DNA of 64,000 nucleotides from Bacillota bacterium (GCA_023388995.1 JAEWFD010000027.1:62001-126000), one strand, 5' to 3'; counted from the first letter of the stretch, positions 51,307 to 59,943 are shown. The notes: generated by a model not told the origin, from the letters alone. Numbers and translations: made by a program.

Positions 51307-51831
51307 CTATTCTGTTTCAATGACGCCATATCCGCCATCATGACGGCGATATAGAACGGCAATATCATCACTGCCGATATCACGATAGATGAAGAAGGTG
51401 TGTCCTAACATTTCCATTCTCATAATCGCTTCTTCTACTTCCATTGCTTCCGGAGCAATGTTTTTTGTTCGAATGATAATATCATCATCGATTTCATCCA
51501 TTTCCTCTAAGAAGGCTTTAGCAAGACCATCCTTTCCTTTGCGATATAACCTTGTTTTTTGCCGGCGAATCTGATCTTCTAATTTATCGATCGCCAGATC
51601 AATCGCGCTGTATACATCCTCATGGATGACCTCAGAACGAAGGATTCCAAACTTTGTCGGAATTGTTACCTCCAATTTTTGCTTATTAGGAAGCACCGTA
51701 ACCAACACATTCGCCACTGTATTCTCATCAATGACAAAATACTTGTTCAAAAACTGAAGTTTCTTCTCTATTTTAGTTTGCATTCCTTCAGTAATTGGAA
51801 CATTTTTACCATGAATTATAACTTTCATCAT
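51307..51831 (-). CDS. hpf: Long-form ribosome hibernation-promoting factor
   Basis: A 174-residue HPF-long. N-terminal RaiA/YfiA domain (VIIHGKNVPITEGMQTKIEKKL, VTIPTKFGILRSE, DVYSAIDLAIDKLEDQIRRQK) and the C-terminal dimerisation domain (MRMEMLGHTFFIYRD) that pairs 70S ribosomes into 100S. The ATG at 51829-51831 follows GGAGGTGG; an extended -10 TGTTATAAT lies upstream. Monocistronic, as is usual. Confidence 0.95.
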   Translation of the reverse strand: MMKVIIHGKNVPITEGMQTKIEKKLQFLNKYFVIDENTVANVLVTVLPNKQKLEVTIPTKFGILRSEVIHEDVYSAIDLAIDKLEDQIRRQKTRLYRKGKDGLAKAFLEEMDEIDDDIIIRTKNIAPEAMEVEEAIMRMEMLGHTFFIYRDIGSDDIAVLYRRHDGGYGVIETE

Positions 51832-51965
51832 GGCCACCTCCTTCTTGATTCTATTATAACAAATGAATCAGAAAAGTAGAGTCTTTTACTCATTTATTTT
51901 TTATGGTAATATAATGCTAACGGGCAAAATCATCTTTATAATACTTAACTGCAGGAAATTCCAGT

Positions 51966-51987
51966 AAAAAACAATCCTTACGGATCG
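51966..51987 (-). terminator. Terminator overlapping the 48-residue ORF stop
   Basis: On the minus strand CGATCC-GTAA-GGATTG is followed by six T; the loop contains the stop codon. The 130 nt between this and hpf hold the hpf promoter and nothing else recognised. Confidence 0.75.
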
Positions 51988-52124
51988 TTTCGTTCTTCCT
52001 GTTCCTGTTTCGTAACTTCCTTTTGAATCTCAGGCTTTGCTATGGAAGTGATCTTCTCAATCACTTCGTAACTCATTCCTAATTCGTATAATACCTCAGC
52101 TATTTTTAATTGTTCTTTTTTCAT
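51978..52124 (-). CDS. 48-residue helical small protein
   Basis: An ORF of 48 codons, MKKEQLKIAEVLYELGMSYE onward, ending in a highly charged KQEQEERNDP tail. One amphipathic helix followed by a short turn (LGMSYEVIEKITSI) looks like the start of a helix-turn-helix but is too short for a full domain. AAGGGTGAG lies 5 nt before the ATG and a terminator overlaps the stop, so it is likely expressed. It follows the Gx transporter gene by 67 nt. The family is not recognised. Confidence 0.65.
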   Translation of the reverse strand: MKKEQLKIAEVLYELGMSYEVIEKITSIAKPEIQKEVTKQEQEERNDP

Positions 52125-52126
52125 AC

Positions 52127-52153
52127 ACTCACCCTTACTAAAAGTATGTGAGT
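52127..52153 (-). promoter_or_regulatory. Hairpin sequestering the SD of the 48-residue ORF
   Basis: On the minus strand ACTCAC and GTGAGT pair outside, TACT and AGTA pair inside around TTT. The AAGGGTGAG ribosome-binding site forms the 3' arm. Possible translational switch. Confidence 0.5.
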
Positions 52154-52191
52154 ACTTGCATGAAAATATGACAGTATTAGTTTACCAATTT

Positions 52192-52716
52192 TTACTTCTT
52201 ATTCATATTCCATTTTTTACTGCCGCCCATCCGCTGCAAAACCTGCTTTGCTACAACCCCGGTGAAGATCCCTGTTGGGATGCTTAAGATCAGCATAATC
52301 GGCAAGTAGTAAATCATAAGAACTGTATTGATGATTCCCATTGCCACCAGTATTTGACCGATGCAGTGAAATGTTGCGCAAGCCATGCTGACCCCAATTA
52401 CTGTCATTTTACTTCCTTTGGCAAAAGCTGCCATAGCCAGAGAACTTAGCAGCACACCGCCCATAGAAAGCCAGAATGCAGTGCCAAAGAGCGTTCCTCT
52501 AAGCAAAGAAGCAATGATAACTCTTGTTAAGTTCATCCCTATCATTACCTTGAAACCAAAGAGATAGTAAGCAATTAAACCAACAATATTGGCAAATCCC
52601 AATTTCACCCCCGGTACCGGCAATGGAATCGGAATCATCGCTTCAATCATATGAAATAAGATACTCATCGCCAACAACATCGTAATCGTTGTCATGCGTT
52701 TTACTCGTTGATTCAT
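52192..52716 (-). CDS. Gx transporter family membrane protein
   Basis: A 174-residue protein with five or six helices and the motif PIPLPVPGVKLGFANIVGL, diagnostic of the Gx transporter group (once annotated heptaprenyl diphosphate synthase component I). Homologues occur with NusG-II and FMN-related genes in quinone or extracellular electron transfer clusters. The substrate is unknown; an ECT-type small-molecule uptake subunit is plausible. It shares one base with the NusG-II gene upstream (52716), so they are cotranscribed. Confidence 0.85.
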   Translation of the reverse strand: MNQRVKRMTTITMLLAMSILFHMIEAMIPIPLPVPGVKLGFANIVGLIAYYLFGFKVMIGMNLTRVIIASLLRGTLFGTAFWLSMGGVLLSSLAMAAFAKGSKMTVIGVSMACATFHCIGQILVAMGIINTVLMIYYLPIMLILSIPTGIFTGVVAKQVLQRMGGSKKWNMNKK

Positions 52717-53093
52717 CAGTATGGCACCACATCATCACCATCATCGGTCTCAGCTGCTTCGATTACAATGACAACATGATTCGGCAAACAAACAATTGGC
52801 GTAATCGTTTGTTCCACCCATCCCTGAATCGAGCAAAGATGGTATGGTGAAGTTTCCTTTTCTACTCTGATCTTTCCATCTTTTACTTCAATATCTACCA
52901 GACCCAGTGTCCCCTGTACCTGGTAAGCATCATTTTTCTTCATATCAATACGCAATACTTCTTTATTTCGGTAAGAGACGATTGCGATTTTTTCATTGCT
53001 TGCTGCAAATCGGGATAGCCACTCAAATGATCCATATAAGGCCACAGAACAGGCAAGCACGATAATTGCAAATAGTTTATCGTATTTGTTCAT
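52716..53093 (-). CDS. NusG domain II-containing membrane-anchored protein
   Basis: 125 residues: an N-terminal signal-anchor (residues 8-26) and an extracytoplasmic beta domain with NKEVLRIDMKKND, LVDIEVKDGKIRVEKETSP and LCSIQGW...PIVCLPNHVVIVIE. This pattern is the NusG-II (DUF1312-like) domain. Two Cys flank the CSIQGW and PIVCLPN strands. It is usually encoded beside the Gx transporter, as here. The role in the electron-transfer cluster is not known. Confidence 0.82.
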   Translation of the reverse strand: MNKYDKLFAIIVLACSVALYGSFEWLSRFAASNEKIAIVSYRNKEVLRIDMKKNDAYQVQGTLGLVDIEVKDGKIRVEKETSPYHLCSIQGWVEQTITPIVCLPNHVVIVIEAAETDDGDDVVPY

Positions 53094-53212
53094 AGTCTCC
53101 TCCTCAAGCCTCTATTATACAAGCAAAAACCATAAATGAAAACAAATTATTCATGAAACACGAAAAGCATGGCGATGAAGCACATGCTTGGCAGTATTAA
53201 TTTTGATACTAC

Positions 53213-53659
53213 TTACTTTTTGGTTTTTGCATCCTCAATAGCTTTTTTACTGACTTCGAGATACTTGTCAACTTTAATTGTTACACTGGTCTTCAAATCA
53301 TCATTGGTTACATGCTGATCTTCTACTTTGATTGTATCAATACCCTTTGCAACAATATATTCTTCCAGTGCTTTTATTTGCTGAAACCACTCTTTGTCAA
53401 TTTTAGAGAAGGTTTTCATACCGTACTCATCACCTAACTGTTTTTTGGTTCCTGTTTTTTCGCCGTCAAAAGAACTGGCACCTGTTTCATCAATTCCAAT
53501 CTTTGTAACTTTGCCATCTGTTAATGTTACATCTACTACTACATAACTGCCTTCCACTTCTTCGCTCTTTGCTTGCCCTACTTGTTCTTTTGGTATTTTG
53601 GGAGTTGCGCAGGCAGCCAGCATGATAATAGAAAATAAGATTGATATCCCTTTTTTCAT
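53213..53659 (-). CDS. Small lipoprotein, FMN-binding-associated type
   Basis: A 148-residue lipoprotein (lipobox LAAC, about residue 17). The mature part has VVVDVTLTDGKVTKIGIDE followed by TKKQLGDEYGMKTFSKIDKEWFQQI and DDLKTSVTIKVDKYLE. It resembles lipoproteins of the FMN-binding/PplA group; no clear ApbE flavinylation motif (DgxSgAT type) is seen. ATG at 53657-53659 chosen for its AGGAGG; the long upstream extension is spurious. About 120 nt separate it from the NusG-II gene. A possible partner in the Gx/NusG-II cluster. Confidence 0.55.
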   Translation of the reverse strand: MKKGISILFSIIMLAACATPKIPKEQVGQAKSEEVEGSYVVVDVTLTDGKVTKIGIDETGASSFDGEKTGTKKQLGDEYGMKTFSKIDKEWFQQIKALEEYIVAKGIDTIKVEDQHVTNDDLKTSVTIKVDKYLEVSKKAIEDAKTKK

Positions 53660-53809
53660 ATCTACGATCCTCCTATGGATTTCATAGGTAGTATGTACCA
53701 GGCAAGCAAATTCAAACATATTTTTCTCTTTAATGAAAAACAATCCTGAGTTTCATATTTTTTCATATAGATTTCACACCTGTATTGTATACTGATAAAG
53801 GTGATAGAA

Positions 53810-55144
53810 ATGAAAAAATATCTTTACTCGGTAATTTGGTTTGAAGACCCGGCAGTCAGCGAGCAATCGGAACTGACGATCGGTTCAATTCTTCAAATTT
53901 TAAAAAATCAATCATTCGATAAACTCTTTTTATGGCGTGTACATGCTGTAACGCAATCCAGCAATTACAAGCTGAAAGAAAGCCGTTTGAAAGAACTTGT
54001 GAAGGAACAGTACCAAATACCGGTGGAGTTCCATGATCTGGAAAAAGAAGGCATCAATGAAGTAGGACGCTGGAAAGATATCTTCTATCATTCTATCTCG
54101 CACTGTTTACGGCAGGAATCTACCGATGATGTCCTCTGGTATGTCAATTTTTCCAGCGGAACACCAATGATGATTTCCAGCTTGACCCACGCGATTTTAT
54201 CTATCAATCAGCCATTGTGGGCCATTTATGTCAATGAAACGGATTATCCGTTATCAAAAAAATACGAAATTACCAAAAAAGCGATTGTTCAATCCCTTGA
54301 GAAGACAACATCCGGGATTACGATTGCTCCTATCAAGCAGTTGCAGGAAACAGCCATTCAGTCGCAGATCAAACAGCTTTTGGAGATTAAATCTTATCGT
54401 GCTGCCAGTTTGCTATTGAAAGAGTTTTCCTCTACTTACTATCAAACATTAAAAGCCATGTGCGAAGGTGCCGACGCTTGTATGGAACTTGATATCACCT
54501 CTGCCAAGAAGTATTGGAAATATACGCCTTTGCATGCTTTATTCACCCACCAAACTCCCGAGGAAGTCATACAACTTCTGGTATATACTGCCAACTTGCA
54601 AAACAAAGCGGAGCAAAAAGAATACTTTGACTTTGTTATGCGGATTTCTCCCTTGCTGTACGAGCTATGCATTACTATTTTTCTGGATTATGCTAAATTT
54701 CCAAAAGAGGCAATTACGACGACTGATGCATATGCCTCCAGTGTGATCAAGCGCAAGCATCTATCATTGATTCCGGTGCAGTTCCGCAGTTTCTTCACCA
54801 ATTACTTTTATAAGAATCCGAATGCAGAACATGTGATCTTGACAACCCCATTGATGATTACGTTAATCTCTTATCAGCTATCCGGGCATCTGTCCATTGT
54901 AAACGAATTAAATACGCTGCGTTCCTTCGAAGAGAAGATACGCAATGAATTTGCTCATGTCTTCTCCAATTATTCTGTTTCTTATATTCAGCAGAAAACA
55001 GGCTATACACCTGAAGCTATTATTTCGCTGCTGAAACAAGTGATTCGTAAAATCTTTCATGGCTATATTCAAGATGATTCTATCTTTGACCTATACCATA
55101 CGATTAATGAGACGATCTATCATTACATCGAAATTGAAACATAG
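53810..55144 (+). CDS. csm6: Csm6-type CARF-HEPN ribonuclease (orphan)
   Basis: A 444-residue protein with Csm6 architecture. The N-terminal CARF domain contains VNFSSGTPMMISSL (residues 112-125), nearly the same motif as N-S-S-G-T-P in Streptococcus Csm6, which binds cyclic oligoadenylate. A helical linker (YRAASLLLKEF) leads to a C-terminal HEPN domain with R378-NEFA-H383, the RxxxxH nuclease motif. In type III-A CRISPR systems Csm6 is activated by Cas10-made cyclic oligoadenylate and degrades RNA nonspecifically. No cas10, csm or array exists in this window. It has its own SD (AAAGGTG), a TATACT upstream and a terminator, so it is monocistronic. ATG chosen over the GTG inside the SD. Confidence 0.87.
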   Translation: MKKYLYSVIWFEDPAVSEQSELTIGSILQILKNQSFDKLFLWRVHAVTQSSNYKLKESRLKELVKEQYQIPVEFHDLEKEGINEVGRWKDIFYHSISHCLRQESTDDVLWYVNFSSGTPMMISSLTHAILSINQPLWAIYVNETDYPLSKKYEITKKAIVQSLEKTTSGITIAPIKQLQETAIQSQIKQLLEIKSYRAASLLLKEFSSTYYQTLKAMCEGADACMELDITSAKKYWKYTPLHALFTHQTPEEVIQLLVYTANLQNKAEQKEYFDFVMRISPLLYELCITIFLDYAKFPKEAITTTDAYASSVIKRKHLSLIPVQFRSFFTNYFYKNPNAEHVILTTPLMITLISYQLSGHLSIVNELNTLRSFEEKIRNEFAHVFSNYSVSYIQQKTGYTPEAIISLLKQVIRKIFHGYIQDDSIFDLYHTINETIYHYIEIET

Positions 55145-55156
55145 ATACCTAACTTA

Positions 55157-55204
55157 AAACACTTCATTGGCTGTCAAATACTGTTCTGCCGCTGAAGTGT
55201 TTTT
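55157..55204. terminator. Bidirectional terminator between csm6 and nadE
   Basis: AACACTTCA and TGAAGTGTT pair across a 26-nt loop, with T-runs on both sides, between two convergent genes. Confidence 0.75.
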
Positions 55205-55213
55205 CTATGTATA

Positions 55214-57082
55214 TTAACTATGATCCATTTGCAGAATCTGTTGTTTTAGTTTTTGGTATTCATCCGTAAATTCTACTTGTATCTGCGCTTCTTTTAAATC
55301 ATTGCCAAAGGCGCCTTTCGACACTGTAAGCAGCGGCGGCAGCTGGATGCGTTTGAAAATAGCACGCTGGAAGAGGCGCAGCACCCATTCCAAATCATCA
55401 ATAAATGCTTGCGGGTTGGTTAGCCCGTAAAATTTCAGCCATTTTCCGAATGTTTCATCCTGCAGCAAAGAACCATCTAAATATTGCTTCATAAATGATT
55501 CTACGCGATAAGTGGGAAAGGAAACGATACGGTCAATGAGTGCATCGTGATAATACCATTTCATCGGATCAACCTGATTTTCTTTCAATTCCGCCGAAGG
55601 TGCCATATCCCAGTTAACTCCATCTTCTTGCAACTGCGGAAGCAGCCGTAGCGGAACAATTTCTTTTTGAAGGCGTTCATTGATTTCATACCCTAGCTGG
55701 GCCACTTCTGTCTTCAACACATCCCCTAACAGACTTAACGCTCCAATGCTGTCGCCATACAACGTAAAATAGCCTAATGCTACTTCTACTTTGTTGCCGT
55801 TATTGCAGATCACACCGCCATGAATGCTGGCAAATGTGGATAACATATGCCCTCTGATGCGTGCCTGGATATTTTCATGCACCAAACCATCCAATTGTTC
55901 CGCTGCGTAGCCAAATTCATGAATTGCCGCATCTTTCGTTGCTTCTACTACTTCATTGATGCGGCCGCCCACCAAAGATACGCCCAGGCTCTTTGCGGTA
56001 AGTGCCGCATTCTCCTGTGTTAATGAAGAATTGTAGCTTGTGCTCATATTGAATGCACGGATTCGTTCTTTTCCCAACGCCATGCATAGCAAGGCACAGC
56101 TGATGGTACTATCCAAGCCGCCCGACAAACCGATAATCCAAGGTACTTTGCCATGAAATATTTGGGCATCAAATTGCTTGATTCCATAAATTAAAGCATC
56201 CATCAGCTTATATGGCTGTGATGGCGTCAGTTGTTCTTGCATACCATCCCAAATCAGCAGCTGTTTCTCAAAATGATCATTGCAGCTTGCGGCTAAAGCG
56301 TTGTGTTGATAGATAAAACTGCCCCCGTCAAACATCGTAACATTCTTGCCATTATTCGCAATGCCAACTTGATTCACATAGACAAAAGTCGGAATCTGAT
56401 ACTTTGCTAAATGGTTTTTCACACAGCGGTGCCGTGCTTGTTCTTTTGCCTTAGTCCAAGGGGAAGCAGATAAATTGATCACATAATCCGATGCACACTC
56501 TGCGTAATAGGCTGTCATATCCAAAGAATAGGATGAACTCCACATATCTTCGCAGACTTCAAGTCCAATGCGATATCCTTTGAATAGAAAAGGCCGATGA
56601 CTTTCCTCCAGTAAAAAACCTGGCTGATGATCAAGTTCCAATGCTGAGAAGAAATACCGGGAATCTTCAAAAAACCGATAATCAGGATTCAAATGCTTAG
56701 TATAGACTCCTGCATACGCTGTCGTCTTTTCATGTTCCACCCAAGCCTGCTGATCTGCGAAATAGGCATTATTGGATCGTGCTGGTCTGCCATCCCGACC
56801 GATTGTTTTGCCGTCAAGTGATTGGTAGCCGATATTCCCCCAGATAACTCCGATCCCATCCGCAAGTTCCTTAATTTTGTCATTGAAGCTGGCAAGGTAT
56901 CTGCAGAAATCATCATCTAAATAGCGGTCACCCAGAAAATAGCCGCCAACACACAATTCGCTGAATACAATCAAATCTGCATGCTGTGCTTTAGCTTTTT
57001 CTATTTGGTCTTTCATTTGCTGAAAATTATGCTGCGGCTGACCGCATACCACTTCCATTTGTGCTAAGGCAATTCGTAACAT
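55214..57082 (-). CDS. nadE: Glutamine-hydrolysing NAD+ synthetase
   Basis: A 622-residue two-domain NadE. Residues 1-270 form the nitrilase-type glutaminase (Glu in VFSELCVGGY, Lys in a later strand, nucleophile Cys in EVCEDMW). Residues 300-620 form the ATP-dependent synthetase with the SGGLDS PP-loop and GYFTLYGDSIGALS. It amidates nicotinic acid adenine dinucleotide to NAD+. Its length and fusion are typical of the glutamine-dependent class. arginase lies 17 nt upstream, so the two are probably cotranscribed. Confidence 0.95.
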   Translation of the reverse strand: MLRIALAQMEVVCGQPQHNFQQMKDQIEKAKAQHADLIVFSELCVGGYFLGDRYLDDDFCRYLASFNDKIKELADGIGVIWGNIGYQSLDGKTIGRDGRPARSNNAYFADQQAWVEHEKTTAYAGVYTKHLNPDYRFFEDSRYFFSALELDHQPGFLLEESHRPFLFKGYRIGLEVCEDMWSSSYSLDMTAYYAECASDYVINLSASPWTKAKEQARHRCVKNHLAKYQIPTFVYVNQVGIANNGKNVTMFDGGSFIYQHNALAASCNDHFEKQLLIWDGMQEQLTPSQPYKLMDALIYGIKQFDAQIFHGKVPWIIGLSGGLDSTISCALLCMALGKERIRAFNMSTSYNSSLTQENAALTAKSLGVSLVGGRINEVVEATKDAAIHEFGYAAEQLDGLVHENIQARIRGHMLSTFASIHGGVICNNGNKVEVALGYFTLYGDSIGALSLLGDVLKTEVAQLGYEINERLQKEIVPLRLLPQLQEDGVNWDMAPSAELKENQVDPMKWYYHDALIDRIVSFPTYRVESFMKQYLDGSLLQDETFGKWLKFYGLTNPQAFIDDLEWVLRLFQRAIFKRIQLPPLLTVSKGAFGNDLKEAQIQVEFTDEYQKLKQQILQMDHS

Positions 57083-57098
57083 AAAAGCACTCCTCCTG

Positions 57099-57959
57099 CT
57101 AACCTACTTGCAACTGTTCTTTCTTTTGGGCATATTCCGTCATCAGCGACAGCAATGCTGCTACTGTTTTTACATCTTGATTCTTGTCATGCAAAGGGTT
57201 ATATTCCACAACATCGCAGGAACAAATTGTATGGTGCGTAAACAGATGGTGCAGCACAGTAAAGACATCCTCTTTGCTGATACCATCGGAAACGCCTAAG
57301 TTCACAGATGGAAACTGCATTGGGTCCATCACATCTAAATCCAGTGATACGTGAACACAGTCATAAGCGGATAAATAGCCATCCAGCTGATGCAATATGC
57401 TTTCCAATCCTTGCTCCTTGATAGCAGCAGTTGTAATTATTGAGATCTTATTCTGTTCGATATAAGCCTGTTCCCCGGCATCTAAATCACGCGTCCCTAA
57501 ATACACAATCTGCTCATTTTTGATTTTCACGCGTTCATCTAAGCAATTTACAAGTGCCGGATATCCATTGCCAAGAGAAATTGCCAAAGGCATTCCATGG
57601 ATATGAAAGGATGGCGTCGTTTCCGGTGTATTAATATCGCCGTGCGCATCAAACCATAGAATGCCCACGTTTTTTCTTGTTGATGCAGCAGCTACGCTGC
57701 CAATACCCAATGCATGATCGCCACCAACCACGATCGGAAATTGATCCGTTTCATAGCACTTCATCATCTCTTCCGCCACTTCATTACACACTTGGGCGAT
57801 GAGTTCGGTATGATCTGCTTGATTTGGTACCGCCAGTTCAATTGCATCACATTCTATATTCGCTTGCTTGACAGCTTCTTGAATCGGCTGAATTCCAAGC
57901 TGCGCTCCATCCATTAAGCATCCTTGCGAAAGAGGAACCATAATTAGTTTTGTTTTCAT
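57099..57959 (-). CDS. Arginase/agmatinase family ureohydrolase
   Basis: About 286 residues with the binuclear manganese motifs VVGGDHALGIG, WFDAHGDIN and SLDLDVMDP. The family includes arginase, agmatinase and formiminoglutamase; the lack of an N-terminal agmatinase signature and the GxSFHIHGMPLA loop favour arginase, at moderate certainty. The start is unclear: this ATG (MKTKLIMVP) has no SD, while an in-frame GTG at 57975-57977 has GGAGG 10 nt upstream and would add six residues. An extended -10 (TGATATAAT, 58033-58038) lies upstream. Confidence 0.88.
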   Translation of the reverse strand: MKTKLIMVPLSQGCLMDGAQLGIQPIQEAVKQANIECDAIELAVPNQADHTELIAQVCNEVAEEMMKCYETDQFPIVVGGDHALGIGSVAAASTRKNVGILWFDAHGDINTPETTPSFHIHGMPLAISLGNGYPALVNCLDERVKIKNEQIVYLGTRDLDAGEQAYIEQNKISIITTAAIKEQGLESILHQLDGYLSAYDCVHVSLDLDVMDPMQFPSVNLGVSDGISKEDVFTVLHHLFTHHTICSCDVVEYNPLHDKNQDVKTVAALLSLMTEYAQKKEQLQVG

Positions 57960-58094
57960 ATTGACACGAGCGCACACACGCTCTTGCACCTCCGTTTGTC
58001 ATTTGCTTCCTGCATGATAACCATGCCAAGATATTATATCACACCAAACTAAAAAACATACTATTTCCCGCAATTATCAATTCCAATCACATCA

Positions 58095-58123
58095 TTGCGT
58101 ATTTTTGTTTTTTTCGCTACAAT
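58095..58123 (+). promoter_or_regulatory. Sigma-A promoter of the TraB-family gene
   Basis: TTGCGT (58095-58100), 17-nt spacer, TACAAT (58118-58123); 26 nt before the start codon. Confidence 0.65.
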
Positions 58124-58148
58124 GTACCTATGGATAAAGGAGATCATT

Positions 58149-59318
58149 ATGGAATCAAACCATGTAACACGGATTACATATGAACATAAAGAACTTATTT
58201 TAATTGGCACGGCACACGTTTCTAAGAATAGTGCGGAAGAAGTGCGGACACTCATCGAGCAAGAACAGCCTGATACAGTATGCGTTGAATTGGATCAAGG
58301 TCGTTATGATTCACTGATGAACAAAGATGTATTCCAAAACATGGATATCGTGCAAATCATCAAAAACAAAAAAACAGCCATCGTATTGGTAAATGTTTTG
58401 CTAGGCTCCTATCAGAAACGCCTGGCAAAACAGATGGATATTCAGGCAGGACAAGAAATGCTTGTGGGCATCGAAGAAGCTAAAAAAATCAATGCAACAC
58501 TTGTATTGGCAGACCGCAATATTCAGACAACATTTATCCGCGTATGGCGCAGTCATTCTTTTTGGGATAAATGGAAGCTGCTGCTTGGCATCATTGAAGC
58601 AGCATTCAGCGATGAAGAAATCAGTGAGGCTGATTTGGAGCATTTGAAAAGCAGCGATGTTCTGACTGCATCATTAAAAGAACTGAGCGATCATTTCCCC
58701 AAGTTTGCAAACTCCTTGATTTTTGAGCGTGATGCGTATTTGGCATATAAAATCAAGCATGCACCTGGCACCAAGATTGTAGCGATCTGCGGAGCTGCTC
58801 ATATACCAGGCATCATCAAGGAAATACCGAAAGACCAATCACTTGCGGATCTCAATCACATTCCCGAGAAAAGTCGCTTGTCTAAATCGCTTGGCTGGCT
58901 GATTCCGCTGTTGATTGTCGGCATCATCGTCTTTACCTTTACCATGGATCAATCCGTAGGCTGGTCGCAGATGAAAAGCTGGATTGCGTGGACAGGGTTG
59001 ATGGCAGCTTTGGGGACACTGATTGCACGCGGACATCCCTTGTCTATTCTGACAGCAGCACTGGCAGCTCCCATTTCCGCATTGCATCCCTTGATTGCTG
59101 CCGGCTGGTTTGCCGGACTGGCAGAAGCCTATCTGCGCAAACCCAAGGTCGCTGATTTTGAAAGTTTGGTGGACGATGTCGGGACCCTGAAAGGCTTTCT
59201 TCGCAATCGCGTTATTCGAATCATTATGGTCGTAATATTGGCAAACTTGTTTACTTCTATCGGCAGTTTTGTAAGTGGCCTTGATATCGTTAAGCAATTT
59301 CTATCGGCCTTCCAATAG
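58149..59318 (+). CDS. TraB/PrgY family membrane protein
   Basis: A 389-residue protein with an N-terminal TraB/PrgY domain, which has the GTAHVSKNSAEEV motif near residue 17 and ICGAAHIPGI near 220, both carrying the putative catalytic His. CVELDQGRYD is the acidic motif. The C-terminal third has four or five membrane helices. The Enterococcus relative PrgY blocks pheromone signalling; TIKI relatives are metalloproteases. Here a membrane peptidase acting on a peptide is an inference. ATG at 58149 has AAAGGAG; the longer frame is discarded. Confidence 0.85.
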   Translation: MESNHVTRITYEHKELILIGTAHVSKNSAEEVRTLIEQEQPDTVCVELDQGRYDSLMNKDVFQNMDIVQIIKNKKTAIVLVNVLLGSYQKRLAKQMDIQAGQEMLVGIEEAKKINATLVLADRNIQTTFIRVWRSHSFWDKWKLLLGIIEAAFSDEEISEADLEHLKSSDVLTASLKELSDHFPKFANSLIFERDAYLAYKIKHAPGTKIVAICGAAHIPGIIKEIPKDQSLADLNHIPEKSRLSKSLGWLIPLLIVGIIVFTFTMDQSVGWSQMKSWIAWTGLMAALGTLIARGHPLSILTAALAAPISALHPLIAAGWFAGLAEAYLRKPKVADFESLVDDVGTLKGFLRNRVIRIIMVVILANLFTSIGSFVSGLDIVKQFLSAFQ

Positions 59319-59332
59319 CAATTCAAAAAACT

Positions 59333-59360
59333 AAAAATGACTGCCCCGCAGTCATTTTTT
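59333..59360. terminator. Bidirectional terminator, TraB gene / DUF2500 gene
   Basis: AAAAATGACTG-CCCCG-CAGTCATTTTTT, between two convergent genes. Confidence 0.9.
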
Positions 59361-59376
59361 CATATTTACTCTAAGA

Positions 59377-59760
59377 TTATTTGCGACTTCGGGTAAACTG
59401 CAAAAATCTTGTTCCCTGAAACTGCAGTATGCCGCTGTCCCCTTCCACCATCATCCCATAATCATTGTCCTTCACTGCCAACTCCATGCGATCTCCGCTT
59501 GGCACCTCAAAGGTAATATAATACGAAGTAGAAGAATGCCCGTGATGATGAACTCCACCAGCATCATGATGTCCGGAACTTCGGCTGACACTCATCCGCT
59601 TTGTCACTACTTTTGCATCAACATCTAAAATAGGTGAATGGTTGTTTTTATTCCAAGTAAAAATACCGCGAAAGATCTGTACAGCAATGAATACAAAAAC
59701 CAAACCAAACATCAGCGGAAACATAAAAGTAAAAAAGCTAAAAAATAAATCCCCAGGCAT
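59377..59760 (-). CDS. DUF2500 family membrane protein (YhhM-like)
   Basis: A 127-residue protein with one N-terminal membrane helix (residues 8-32) and a soluble domain with HSPILDVDAKVVTKR, YYITFEVPSGDRMELAVKDNDYGMMVEGDSG and LQFQGTRFLQF, the DUF2500 pattern. A His-rich loop (SSGHHDAGGVHHHGHSS) in the middle could bind metal. The function is unknown. SD AAGGAG precedes the ATG. It starts 11 nt after the 50-residue Cys peptide and shares its promoter. Confidence 0.82.
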   Translation of the reverse strand: MPGDLFFSFFTFMFPLMFGLVFVFIAVQIFRGIFTWNKNNHSPILDVDAKVVTKRMSVSRSSGHHDAGGVHHHGHSSTSYYITFEVPSGDRMELAVKDNDYGMMVEGDSGILQFQGTRFLQFTRSRK

Positions 59761-59771
59761 AGTAGTTCTCC

Positions 59772-59924
59772 TTATCTAGCAAATTTGCAGGTCATAGGTA
59801 ACACCTCCTGCTGGCAACATATAAAAAGGTCCTCACAGCTAATACGATAACTAACACCCTCCAATGATGGTGGTTGAATCTTTTTAGCCGATTGCATTGC
59901 AAGTTTTACTTGCTTTATTTTCAT
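59772..59924 (-). CDS. 50-residue four-cysteine peptide
   Basis: A 50-codon ORF preceded by AGGAGG at 7-nt spacing and a strong sigma-A promoter. The N-terminal half is basic and leader-like (KIKQVKLAMQSAKKIQPP); the C-terminal half SYRISCEDLFICCQQEVLP then MTCKFAR carries Cys at 30, 36, 37 and 46. It has no signal peptide. It could be a modified-peptide precursor, a metal-binding peptide or an RNA-coupled leader ORF. No modification enzyme or transporter is next to it; the only partner is the DUF2500 gene. Three phased direct repeats lie in its promoter, suggesting dedicated regulation. The family is not recognised. Confidence 0.72.
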   Translation of the reverse strand: MKIKQVKLAMQSAKKIQPPSLEGVSYRISCEDLFICCQQEVLPMTCKFAR

Positions 59925-59943
59925 GAAATGACCTCCTAATGAT

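Noticed and set aside
58401..59297. Cys- and Gln-rich minus-strand ORFs opposite the TraB-family gene
   Set aside because: Antisense to a well-supported gene, with no translation signals.
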